From JAYRWN01 sp041917975 (GTDB taxonomy: Bacteria > Bacteroidota > Bacteroidia > Chitinophagales > Saprospiraceae), in assembly GCA_041917975.1 (NCBI GenBank), contig JAYRWN010000026.1, forward strand, positions 1 through 17,401: a stretch of DNA of 17,401 nucleotides, read 5' to 3'. The translations under genes and the position numbers were made by a program. Below the pieces are notes generated by a model. It was given only the letters and a program-made list of their open reading frames with translations, made no database searches and was not told where the DNA came from. How positions within the stretch are numbered: the first letter of the stretch is position 1; each line of letters opens with the position of its first letter. Shown here one piece after another: positions 7,368 to 15,176 of the stretch.

Positions 7368-8594
7368 ATGGAAGATGTTCGCAGATATGCCTATCCTGCC
7401 ACTGAAGCTCATACTGAATTTCAGGTAAAAGAAGAGACCCTGGAAGTAGGTCAGGGTGGTCAAAAATTGTTTATAGGCATCCCCCTGGAATCCACGATGC
7501 ATGAAAACCGAGTAGCCTTAGTTCCTCATTCCGTGAGAGCACTTACTGGTTTAGGGCATCAGGTTCTCGTACAGCGCGGGGCCGGAATAAAATCTAATTT
7601 TTCGGATCACGAATATTCAGAGGCTGGTGCTGAAGTCGTGGATAGTTATGAGGAGGTGTTTAAAGCCCAAGTGATTTTAAAAGTAGCCCCGATCGTGGAG
7701 CATGAAATTCCACATCTGCAACCTAACCAAATCATTATTTCACCGCTGCAAATACCTTCTTTAACGGAAGACTATTTACAGCAACTACGGCAAAAAAAAA
7801 TCATCGCGGTCGCTATGGAATATTTGCAAGCCGAGGATGGTTCTTATCCGATTGTACGGATCATGAGTGAAATTGCCGGTTACAGTGCCATTCTTACGGC
7901 CGGGGAATTGTTAGCAAACACGACTGGTGGGCGTGGGGTGTTATTAGGCGGGATTGCTGGTGTACCTCCGGCCAAAGTGGTGATATTGGGCGCCGGTGTG
8001 GTGGGTGAATTCGCCACCCGCACTGCCTTTAGCTTGGGCGCTTCTGTGCGCATTTTTGATGATAATGTTTATAAATTGATGCGTCTGCAAAACCACTTGG
8101 GCCGCCAGTTACACACCTCGTCACTAAATCCGGTATATTTATCTTATCAATTATTAAGTGCAGATGTGGTGATCGGAGCTATACATTCTGGCAGTGGACG
8201 CACACCCCTGGTCGTAACTGAGGAAATGGTTTCGCGAATGAAACCGGGAACAGTGATTATTGATGTCAGTATAGACCAGGGAGGTTGTTTCGAAACGTCT
8301 GAGATCACTACCCATGAGCGACCTACGTTCACCAAATATGGCGTTATCCATTATTGTGTACCCAATATTGCTTCAAAAGTTTCACGGACAGCCTCGGTGG
8401 CCATCAGTAACATTATAACTCCCCTGCTTTTAAAAGCAGGCCAAGCCTCTAATTTTGAACAATTGTTTTATGCGAACAGAGGCCTCCGTCACGGGGTGTA
8501 TTTTTACAAAGGTATTGCTACCAATCAATACCTCAGCAGGCGGTATAATCTGAAATATACCAGCCTTGATTTATTATTAACCAGTAAGTGGTAA
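7368..8594 (+). CDS. ald: Alanine dehydrogenase-family protein
   Basis: A 408-residue member of the alanine dehydrogenase / transhydrogenase-alpha family, which reversibly deaminates L-alanine to pyruvate with NAD. Seen in order: FIGIP...ENRVALVP with Arg48 (substrate carboxylate), ILKVAP with Lys105, the Rossmann motif VVILGAGVVGEFATRTAFSLG (about 204-224), SIDQGGCFETS with Asp303, and HYCVPNIASKVSRTAS. Relative to the roughly 370-residue canonical enzymes it has a 33-residue N-terminal extension and a C-terminal tail. The canonical catalytic His (His96 in the mycobacterial enzyme) aligns with Gln128 in ISPLQIP. This looks like the divergent Bacteroidota subtype often found next to tsaE, so true alanine dehydrogenase activity is an inference. 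Confidence 0.85.
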   Translation: MEDVRRYAYPATEAHTEFQVKEETLEVGQGGQKLFIGIPLESTMHENRVALVPHSVRALTGLGHQVLVQRGAGIKSNFSDHEYSEAGAEVVDSYEEVFKAQVILKVAPIVEHEIPHLQPNQIIISPLQIPSLTEDYLQQLRQKKIIAVAMEYLQAEDGSYPIVRIMSEIAGYSAILTAGELLANTTGGRGVLLGGIAGVPPAKVVILGAGVVGEFATRTAFSLGASVRIFDDNVYKLMRLQNHLGRQLHTSSLNPVYLSYQLLSADVVIGAIHSGSGRTPLVVTEEMVSRMKPGTVIIDVSIDQGGCFETSEITTHERPTFTKYGVIHYCVPNIASKVSRTASVAISNIITPLLLKAGQASNFEQLFYANRGLRHGVYFYKGIATNQYLSRRYNLKYTSLDLLLTSKW

Positions 8595-8599
8595 TAGCT

Positions 8600-8622
8600 A
8601 AAGTAATTTTACAAATTATTTT
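8600..8622. terminator. Possible bidirectional AT-rich hairpin terminator
   Basis: Between two convergent genes, AAAGTAATTT and AAATTATTTT form a 10-base stem (one G-T wobble) around the loop TAC. It overlaps the stop codon of the 902-residue minus-strand gene and sits 5 bases past the ald stop. The stem lacks G-C pairs, so it is weak. Confidence 0.33.
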
Positions 8623-11317
8623 CCAAGGTGTAAATGGTGTTTTGCATGGCTCCGTGGACTGGTTGACCTTGTTTTGATTTAAATTGATATAAAATTTCCA
8701 TCACCCAGGTAGGCCGAAGATCGGAAATTAGGAGGGTAAGGACTTTAGCATCTTTGGATAATATGGACTGGTCAATCGTCAGCGTTTTTTCATTTAGCCT
8801 GGGTGAACCATACTTTCGGCTCCTCTTTAAGTCCCAGGTGTGAATGATTAAATTAGCCGTATCTGTTGCTGACCGATGGTCCAACGGATCACTAAAGGTA
8901 ATTTGTAAACCCTGGGAGGTGCTTTTTAAGGCCACTGGAAGGTGTAATGCTTTTGCAGTATACCGTACCCGATAAAACCCACCGGTCTGCAACATTTGGT
9001 TGGTAGCCCAGGCACTCATGCCACACACATATAGCTGCCCATCTTGCGGATTAAATCTTCCGCGCATGATGCCGGTGGGAAATTGAGGCACTGGAAGTTC
9101 GACCATACCTCCTTGCCTTATGGTCCCGATTAATTGGGGTAAAACCACAAATATTTTCCCATAGCCATAGGACAGATTCAGTAAATGGCCGTTCAATGGA
9201 CCCCATCGATCAGATTTTGCCCAGAGTAATTCGGCCGGTGAGCGATCGTATTTCATATCTATCCAACATAGAGGCATAACCATGGCCGTGTCTGAAGAAT
9301 CTATTGGTGCTCCATAGCCCCACATATTGCCATAAAATTTGCCTGGTTCCACCCAATTAATCCGGTTCATCGGATTCCAATACCCTTCCTGGTCGGTGAC
9401 AATAAAAGAACCATCAGGATTTAGACAGACACCATTTGCGGCACGAAATCCGGTGGCCAAAATCTCAGATCTCATTCCATCTGAACTCACTTTAATCAGT
9501 GTACCATGCTGAGGGACGAGAGCTGTGCGGGCATGGCGACCACTTTTGGCATAATAAAAATTACCCAAAGAATCGACCTGTAAGCCCATAGCAAACTCAT
9601 GGAAGTGTTCCGTAACCTGGTGATCGCTGTTGAAACTTTGGTAATAATCAGTTTCGCCATCGCCATTATAATCGTGGAGCCTGACGATCTGGTCCCGGCA
9701 ACTGACGAAAATAGATCCAAGATGTATTTTTATACCCAAAGGTTGGAATAATCCTGAAGCGATACGTTTCCAGGATATGGTGCCTTTTTTTTGCGTAATT
9801 CCGGATATCCTCCATACTTCTCCATCTACTGTGCACAAAACGGCAGTACCATCCGTGGGATCGAAGTCAAGTCCGGTGGGTCGAATCCGGCTTTTGTAAC
9901 TATTTTCTAATGGTAAAGTGAATACATCCACCTGGTATGCTCCCGGTGTATCACCAGGTAAGATAGTGCTAGTCAGAAGGACGGTATCTCTGGACGGGCC
10001 TCCTTGCGTAAGGATTAATAAATCTTGTGCGGGGGTGCTATTCCTAGCCAATCGCTCTAAGGCGGGGTCCGGCCTGGGTGCCAGGAATATTTTAATTTTT
10101 ATTGCCTGATTTGCCGGTATATTTAAAAAATAATAGCCGTTTTTCCGGTGTAAAAAACGTTCATGTACTTTCAATGCAATGCCGGCATGACTTGGAGCTA
10201 TCCTCAGGCTTAGTTTATGTGGGGATGCGGAGATGTTTATAGTCCGGCTAATAACGGTCAGAGGATTCGTTGTTTCCAATGTGTAAGTCTCCAGGACTTG
10301 TGCCGAACCTACGGTATATTGCAGTACATATTGATGACCATGCCGGTATAACCCTTTATAGTGGGCCCAGAGCCGGGGAAGTGGTCCAAATTTGCGTCCG
10401 TCTACCGCTTGAAAGCGGGGATCGGTCCATGAACCGGAGCCGGGTTCAGACCACCCCGGTAAAACTTCATTAGCAATTTGGATTTGGCCCACCGTTCGAG
10501 GATAAATATTGTGTTCATCGTTAAATAAAATACCTTCATAATCTATGAACCCTTCACCGGTCCAGAATCCGGACATCCGCAAAAGATCATGATCAAATAG
10601 GACAAAGGCTTTACCGGCCGCTACGCCGCCCGACCCGGCATCCAGACGAATAGCTATACCTTTATAACTAAAATTTACTTGCCGATAATCTTCATTAGCC
10701 AAAGGACTGGAACCCCCGGAAATGCGACGGGGTTGGTCTGTTGAGTTAGCTAATTCATAAGTATGGATAAGGAAGTCTCCGTAATCCATCTCAGCCCAGG
10801 GCTTATAAGCCACCGGCGAAGGGCCTAGCGTATCGCCTTCTGGTAAACTTTCTAACCAATTTTTGGTGACTGGGAAATATTGTGTAGGGTTGTTCTTTTT
10901 CAAAAACTCCTCACGGATAAAGTGGATCACACTATATTTTTCCTGGGGAGTAAGTTTTATTTGAGGTGGCATTAGTCCATGTCCTCGGGTGAGCGTTTGG
11001 TAAATACTATAAGGGTCTGAACCGTTCTTGAACGGCTCAGACCAAAATTGCCTTGAGTTAGGAATGGATCCAGGCGTGTTGGGATCACCGTGACAGCTAA
11101 AACAAGCCTGGCGATACGTAGCCATACCCCGGTGATAAAATTCTTCGCTCCAGCGACCAATTAATGCGGCATGATCTATGCGGGATTCATAATTTGCCAA
11201 TAGTGAATCTGCCAGCAGATAGGTATGCCCTTGATCAGCAAATTCAGTATGTTGCTTACAATGGCTTAATCCAAAGAAGCCAGAAATTATATATAGGAAA
11301 TACCGGCTAAAGTTCAT
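8609..11317 (-). CDS. Exported cytochrome c / DUF6797-like / beta-propeller protein
   Basis: A 902-residue multidomain protein probably attached outside the cytoplasm. The N-terminus is a hydrophobic signal ending at Cys20 (GLSHC), an imperfect lipobox. A cytochrome c domain follows (about 55-140), with heme motif CFSCH at 72-76 and a likely axial Met116 in GHGLMPP. Residues about 170-390 (from PWAEMDYGDFL) resemble the DUF6797 region found in planctomycete and Bacteroidota heme proteins. About 480-800 is a propeller of the glucose/sorbosone dehydrogenase type, with PTGLDFDP, DYNGDGETDYY, EFAMGLQVDSLGNFYYAKSG and NGVCLNPDGSFIVTDQEG. The last 100 residues look Ig-like. It may oxidise a sugar derivative and pass electrons to the heme; the substrate is unknown. 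Its start overlaps the ThuA gene stop by 4 bases (ATGA), so they are translationally coupled. Confidence 0.85.
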   Translation of the reverse strand: MNFSRYFLYIISGFFGLSHCKQHTEFADQGHTYLLADSLLANYESRIDHAALIGRWSEEFYHRGMATYRQACFSCHGDPNTPGSIPNSRQFWSEPFKNGSDPYSIYQTLTRGHGLMPPQIKLTPQEKYSVIHFIREEFLKKNNPTQYFPVTKNWLESLPEGDTLGPSPVAYKPWAEMDYGDFLIHTYELANSTDQPRRISGGSSPLANEDYRQVNFSYKGIAIRLDAGSGGVAAGKAFVLFDHDLLRMSGFWTGEGFIDYEGILFNDEHNIYPRTVGQIQIANEVLPGWSEPGSGSWTDPRFQAVDGRKFGPLPRLWAHYKGLYRHGHQYVLQYTVGSAQVLETYTLETTNPLTVISRTINISASPHKLSLRIAPSHAGIALKVHERFLHRKNGYYFLNIPANQAIKIKIFLAPRPDPALERLARNSTPAQDLLILTQGGPSRDTVLLTSTILPGDTPGAYQVDVFTLPLENSYKSRIRPTGLDFDPTDGTAVLCTVDGEVWRISGITQKKGTISWKRIASGLFQPLGIKIHLGSIFVSCRDQIVRLHDYNGDGETDYYQSFNSDHQVTEHFHEFAMGLQVDSLGNFYYAKSGRHARTALVPQHGTLIKVSSDGMRSEILATGFRAANGVCLNPDGSFIVTDQEGYWNPMNRINWVEPGKFYGNMWGYGAPIDSSDTAMVMPLCWIDMKYDRSPAELLWAKSDRWGPLNGHLLNLSYGYGKIFVVLPQLIGTIRQGGMVELPVPQFPTGIMRGRFNPQDGQLYVCGMSAWATNQMLQTGGFYRVRYTAKALHLPVALKSTSQGLQITFSDPLDHRSATDTANLIIHTWDLKRSRKYGSPRLNEKTLTIDQSILSKDAKVLTLLISDLRPTWVMEILYQFKSKQGQPVHGAMQNTIYTLENNL

Positions 11318-12444
11318 GGCCTGTTCAGGTCGCTGATTTTTAATTGTTTTGCAATCCAGAATGAATCTGATTTAAACGCATAAGCGGACGGCTGATACAC
11401 ACCATCCAACACAACATCCACCCTGTCAGGGACCTCCTGACCTAGTAGAAAAAAGACTGCATTAATCAAGAGGCGACGGGCCCCTTCGTTATGTAAATCG
11501 GTAGCTGCGCCGATGGTGGAGGTGAATGCAGTTCCTGGTTGGCCATCCGGCATTTGGTACTTTTTTAACCAGGCTATCGGCATGATTGGGTTGTTGGGGT
11601 CATAGGGCTCTTTGGCCGCCGAATTAACCTTAGCCACCACGGTATCGGAGGGCCTTAACCCATACATAGGGTCTTCCGCGTCATAAGGGAGAGTTCGGTC
11701 AATCACCTGACCCCAAACCAGGGTATAGGCCGAATCGGGTAAGGGTAAGCGAACACCATACACATCCGTGGGTCCCCAGATTTCCCCGGAAGTGATGCCA
11801 TTCAAAATGGGATGTTGACCTTCTTGAGGGGAGAAAATGCCCCTGGTGCTTTGCTGCTGATGATGACCATGGTGTGTAAACCAACGCTCCCCAAGCACCA
11901 AACGCCCAAAACCTCCATCCCAGTCGGATGATTTATTGTTATAACTATTACTCCAGGGATAATACCTGCTCGCAGTGTCTTTTAATTGGAAGGCATGTGT
12001 AGCGGTACGGATGGCCACCACTGGTTTTCCGGCTTGTAAATATTTTTCGAAAAACACCATTTGGGAGTCCGGAAGCGCCCGAAACCGGGTGAAGAGGACC
12101 AATAAATCTGCATCCTCCAAAGTTTCTAAACCAGGAATATTATTTTGGTAATTAGGTTGAATGAAACCCGGATGGTGTGGATCTTGAGCGAAAAGTACCG
12201 TACAATCAAATCCCTGCCGAGCTAACAGACGAGCTAGTAGCGGGAGGGCTTCTTCTGAGCGATATTCTTCGTCGCCACTTACCAGCACTATTTTTTTACC
12301 CTGGCCAGGACCACTTGTACCTGGTAATTTCAGCCGGTCCATAACTGCTTCAGACGTTTTCGCTGATTTTTCGGCCTGACAAGCTATCAGGAGAAAAATT
12401 ACCCACAAAAGGCTACTCAAATAAATAATTGATCGACTTCCCAT
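11314..12444 (-). CDS. ThuA-domain lipoprotein
   Basis: A 376-residue protein with a signal peptide and good lipobox (LLIAC, Cys22), so probably a membrane-anchored lipoprotein. The rest is a ThuA-like domain, with the class I glutamine-amidotransferase fold: IVLVSGDEEYRSEEALPLLARLL, a strand ending in DLLVLFTRF, GKPVVAIRTATHAF, then GGFGRLVLGERWFTHHGHH and a final ...RLLINAVFFLLG. ThuA was first described in rhizobial trehalose use through 3-keto-trehalose, but exported copies in Bacteroidota have no settled activity. It is the first gene of the pair with the heme/propeller protein and has a good promoter candidate upstream. No Gfo/Idh/MocA partner (ThuB-like) lies in this window. Confidence 0.88.
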   Translation of the reverse strand: MGSRSIIYLSSLLWVIFLLIACQAEKSAKTSEAVMDRLKLPGTSGPGQGKKIVLVSGDEEYRSEEALPLLARLLARQGFDCTVLFAQDPHHPGFIQPNYQNNIPGLETLEDADLLVLFTRFRALPDSQMVFFEKYLQAGKPVVAIRTATHAFQLKDTASRYYPWSNSYNNKSSDWDGGFGRLVLGERWFTHHGHHQQQSTRGIFSPQEGQHPILNGITSGEIWGPTDVYGVRLPLPDSAYTLVWGQVIDRTLPYDAEDPMYGLRPSDTVVAKVNSAAKEPYDPNNPIMPIAWLKKYQMPDGQPGTAFTSTIGAATDLHNEGARRLLINAVFFLLGQEVPDRVDVVLDGVYQPSAYAFKSDSFWIAKQLKISDLNRP

Positions 12445-12510
12445 TAGCCATATTTTTTTGTTCGGGCATATACAGAATCCACAATATCCAATATCTTACC
12501 CAGAGAAAAC

Positions 12511-12543
12511 CAAATATAATTGTTTCAAACATTTATCAGACAA
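12511..12543 (-). promoter_or_regulatory. Promoter for the thuA-like operon
   Basis: On the minus strand TTG (complement of 12541-12543) is followed after 22 bases by TATATTTG (complement of 12511-12518). This fits the Bacteroidota pattern TTG-N17-23-TAnnTTTG. The ThuA ATG is about 66 bases downstream. It overlaps a weaker plus-strand element. Confidence 0.5.
12515..12522 (+). promoter_or_regulatory. Weak -7-like element for the epimerase operon
   Basis: TATAATTG differs from TAnnTTTG at one position and lies 39 bases before the epimerase ATG. It overlaps the opposite-strand -7 element, giving the near-palindrome CAAATATAATTG. No -33 TTG was found at the right spacing. Confidence 0.28.
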
Positions 12544-12561
12544 TTTTAAACTAGATCTTAA

Positions 12562-13449
12562 ATGCAGATAGCCATACACAATTGGATGCGTGCCGAACCC
12601 CTGGAAGTTACTTTAGCTCGCATCAGCAGCCAAGGGTATGACGCCTTAGAAATAGAAGGTTCTCCCGAAAAGTATGATACAAAAGTAGTTCGTGATTTAT
12701 TAAAGAAATATCAATTGACCTGCTGGGGCTCGGTGACCTTGATGTTAGGCCAACGCAATCTGGTGGCCAAAGATGAGGCTCAACGTGCCCGATCAGTGCA
12801 GTACGTGAAAGACATAATCACGATGGTCAAAGAACTGAATGGACATATGGTTTCCGTGGTACCGGGCACAGTTGGTAAGATAGTGCCTGATGGTCGTCCT
12901 GAGGAAGAGTGGTTATGGGCTGTAGACGCTTTAAAGGAATGTTATGATTTTGCCCAAAAATCCGGAATATTGTTAGGTATAGAGCCGATCAATCGATTCG
13001 AAACGTATTTTGTTAATCGTGGCGATCAGGCCTTGGCTCTCGCTGAAGCAGTAGGGCCGGATTGTGGCGTTTGCCTGGATATCTTTCACATGAATCTGGA
13101 GGAAAACGACTATCACACGGCCATCTGGCGAGCGAAAAAACGTTTAGTCGGATTTCATGTGGCGGATAATAATCGGATGGCTCCAGGTATGGGCCGTATC
13201 GACTGGCCCGGACTTGTAAAAACTTTAAAGGACGTGGGGTATAACGGTGCTTTATCTGTAGAGTTTTGCCCTCCACTTGATCGTACCCCTGCCAACCCAT
13301 ATCCCGGAAGTATAGATGTTGATCCGCAGGGCCTGTCACCTGAACAAAAAAAATTTTTAGAAGATCATGGCAGTTCAGCGTTCACCGAAACATTTTACAG
13401 TATGCTTACCCAAAAATCAATTGATGTATTGAAACCCTTAATCCAGTAA
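12562..13449 (+). CDS. D-tagatose 3-epimerase-like TIM-barrel isomerase
   Basis: A 295-residue cytoplasmic enzyme (no signal peptide) of the ketose 3-epimerase / hydroxypyruvate isomerase family. Metal and substrate residues are visible: Glu141 and Glu147 (GIEPINRFETYFVN), Asp173 with His176 (CLDIFHMN), His199 (GFHVADNNR) with Arg205, and Glu234 (SVEFCPP). From memory, the Asp-His-His-Arg-Glu spacing is the same as Asp185/His188/His211/Arg217/Glu246 of D-tagatose 3-epimerase, so epimerisation at C3 of a ketose or keto-acid is a reasonable guess. It begins a tight plus-strand operon, with the dehydratase starting 18 bases after its stop. An insert around FCPPLDRTPANPYPG near the C-terminus is longer than I expect for the family and may shape the substrate pocket. 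Confidence 0.88.
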   Translation: MQIAIHNWMRAEPLEVTLARISSQGYDALEIEGSPEKYDTKVVRDLLKKYQLTCWGSVTLMLGQRNLVAKDEAQRARSVQYVKDIITMVKELNGHMVSVVPGTVGKIVPDGRPEEEWLWAVDALKECYDFAQKSGILLGIEPINRFETYFVNRGDQALALAEAVGPDCGVCLDIFHMNLEENDYHTAIWRAKKRLVGFHVADNNRMAPGMGRIDWPGLVKTLKDVGYNGALSVEFCPPLDRTPANPYPGSIDVDPQGLSPEQKKFLEDHGSSAFTETFYSMLTQKSIDVLKPLIQ

Positions 13450-13467
13450 AGCCTGTAATACGATCTT

Positions 13468-14628
13468 GTGAAAATAGTTAATGTAGAAGCATATTGGTTA
13501 CGTTGCCCAATACCGCAACCTAAACAACACCGTTCAGATTATGGTGTATTGTCTGAATTTGATATGGCTCTGGTCGTTGTCACTGCTGATAACGGTCTGC
13601 AGGGATTCGGTGAGGCCAAAGCGGCAGTCGGATCTTCAGGGGTGTGTGCATCTATTGTGACTTGTGTAGAACAGGAGCTCCGTCCCATCTTGTTGCATCG
13701 CGATCCCCGGCATATTAATGAACTGTGGGAAAGAATGTATAATGGAGTCCGTGACCACTATGCGCTTCAGAGAGGCAGAGTCTTTCCAATTTTGGGTAAT
13801 CGGGGCTTGACCATTGCCGCGATGAGTGGCGTGGACATGGCCTTATGGGATTTATTAGGCAAATTCCTGCAGGTCCCGGTTGTGCAGTTATTGGGTGGTT
13901 CTATGCGACCATCTATGGAAGCATATGCCAGTGGGGGTTGGGCTGATGCAGAAGGCATTGGCCAACAATTGTCAGGTTATACTGAAAAAGGATTTCGTGC
14001 TGTCAAAATGCGCGTCGGGGTAATGGATGAATCTGTAGATTATAGCGTTCGGCGGGTTAAAGCTGCCCGTAGAGCATTGGGACCTGACATTAAAATCATG
14101 GTGGATGCTCATGGTACCTTTAGTGTCCCCGAAGCGAAACAATTCTGTCGTGCGGTGGAAGACTGCAATCTGTATTGGTTTGAAGAACCCATTAGTCCGG
14201 ATAACAAAGCAGGTACTAGTGAGGTACGGGCCATGACCAGCATTCCTATAGCAGCGGGAGAAAGTGAATTTACCCGTTTTGATATCCGTGACCTGGTGCA
14301 ACAAAAAGCTATAGATGTGGTCCAACCGGATGCGGCCATCATTGGTGGAATTACCGAAGCCTGGCGGGTTAGTGGTCTGGCTTCCACCTACCAGCTGGAG
14401 TTAGCACCGCATTGTTGGGGTTCGGCATTATCGTTTATGGCGGGGGTAAACCTGGCCTTTGCCAGCACATCGGCAGTTTTAATTGAGTTTTCTTTAGGAG
14501 CCAATCCCATGATGTACCAATTGGTGGAAGAAAACATTGAGGTGAACAAGGGATATCTTCCAGCCCCCGAGCGACCTGGCTTGGGTGTAACCATTAACTG
14601 GGATTTTGTAAAAAAATATCGACAATAA
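13468..14628 (+). CDS. Mandelate racemase-subgroup acid-sugar dehydratase (enolase superfamily)
   Basis: A 386-residue cytoplasmic enolase-superfamily enzyme; such enzymes abstract the proton alpha to a carboxylate and usually dehydrate sugar acids to 2-keto-3-deoxy acids. An N-terminal capping domain (to about 130) precedes the barrel. Visible residues are K180-M-R182, Asp213 with His215 (VDAHG), Glu239/240 (WFEEP), Glu265 (AGESEF), the Asp288-His315 pair (VQPDAA, APHCWGS) and Glu340 (LIEFS). Asp213, a Glu of EEP and Glu265 should bind Mg2+. The D-x-H after the first ligand recalls the galactonate and mannonate dehydratases. Translation begins at GTG 13468, in frame with a normal MKIVNVEAYWLR terminus. 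It lies between the epimerase and the VOC gene. Substrate not determined. Confidence 0.9.
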   Translation: MKIVNVEAYWLRCPIPQPKQHRSDYGVLSEFDMALVVVTADNGLQGFGEAKAAVGSSGVCASIVTCVEQELRPILLHRDPRHINELWERMYNGVRDHYALQRGRVFPILGNRGLTIAAMSGVDMALWDLLGKFLQVPVVQLLGGSMRPSMEAYASGGWADAEGIGQQLSGYTEKGFRAVKMRVGVMDESVDYSVRRVKAARRALGPDIKIMVDAHGTFSVPEAKQFCRAVEDCNLYWFEEPISPDNKAGTSEVRAMTSIPIAAGESEFTRFDIRDLVQQKAIDVVQPDAAIIGGITEAWRVSGLASTYQLELAPHCWGSALSFMAGVNLAFASTSAVLIEFSLGANPMMYQLVEENIEVNKGYLPAPERPGLGVTINWDFVKKYRQ

Positions 14629-14680
14629 AAAAATTAGATCAATAATGATCATGAATTTTCTAATTCTAAAGTAGTTTAAC

Positions 14681-15175
14681 ATGGCAAAAGCAATCACTAT
14701 TAACCACGTTACGCTCATCGTGGATAACCTTGAAAAGGCAGCAAACTTTTATGAACAAGAGTTGGGGTTGGAGGTCATTCCAGCCTTTTTATTTGATTAT
14801 CCGACCGCTTTTTTTAAAATCAACGATACCCAGCAACTGCATCTGAGTGAATGGGACGATCAGGTATCCTTTCGGGGTCATATCTGCCTGGTGGTGGACG
14901 ATTTCAACAGCATATTTTTCCGCATGAAAGCCTTAGGGGTTATCGATGATCAACCATGGGGAAAAGTTCGTCAACTTCCGGAAGGCGCCATGCAGATGTT
15001 TGTCCGTGACCCAGCAGGGAATCTGGTGGAAATTTCTTCTCCTCCAGCTTATAAAGATCAAATTGATCCGGCTATATTTGAAGACGAGTGGTTTAAAGCC
15101 GGCTTGTATATCTCGGGCCGAAACGATTATCGCGGGTATAAAAATGACCAAGCCAAGTTATACCATGCCCAATGA
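14681..15175 (+). CDS. VOC-family (glyoxalase/bleomycin resistance) protein
   Basis: A 164-residue single VOC protein with two beta-alpha-beta-beta-beta modules. The first reads INHVTLIVDNLEKAANFYEQELGLEV, the second GHICLVVDDFNSIFFRMKALGV ending in DPAGNLVEISSP. Candidate metal ligands are His9, His54 (QQLHLSE), His67 (RGHIC) and Glu117. Such proteins include lyases, epimerases and dioxygenases acting on small 2-keto or 2-hydroxy acids. Within an operon of epimerase, dehydratase and hydroxyacid dehydrogenase it probably handles an intermediate, but the reaction cannot be named. The 52-base gap before it is AT-rich. Its stop lies at the start of the next gene, so the two are likely coupled. 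Confidence 0.82.
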   Translation: MAKAITINHVTLIVDNLEKAANFYEQELGLEVIPAFLFDYPTAFFKINDTQQLHLSEWDDQVSFRGHICLVVDDFNSIFFRMKALGVIDDQPWGKVRQLPEGAMQMFVRDPAGNLVEISSPPAYKDQIDPAIFEDEWFKAGLYISGRNDYRGYKNDQAKLYHAQ

Positions 15176-15176
15176 T

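Noticed and set aside
13013..13339. 108-codon minus-strand frame inside the epimerase gene
   Set aside because: The plus-strand frame carries the metal-binding residues; the antisense product has no recognisable features.
14632..14665. Inverted repeat AATTAGA/TCTAATT between dehydratase and VOC genes
   Set aside because: 7-base AT arms with a 20-base loop in AT-rich DNA are expected by chance; no terminator features.
14946..15143. In-frame upstream extension of the hydroxyacid dehydrogenase frame into the VOC gene
   Set aside because: The extra residues show no dehydrogenase similarity and the region is fully explained by the VOC protein in another frame; the fold begins after 15177.
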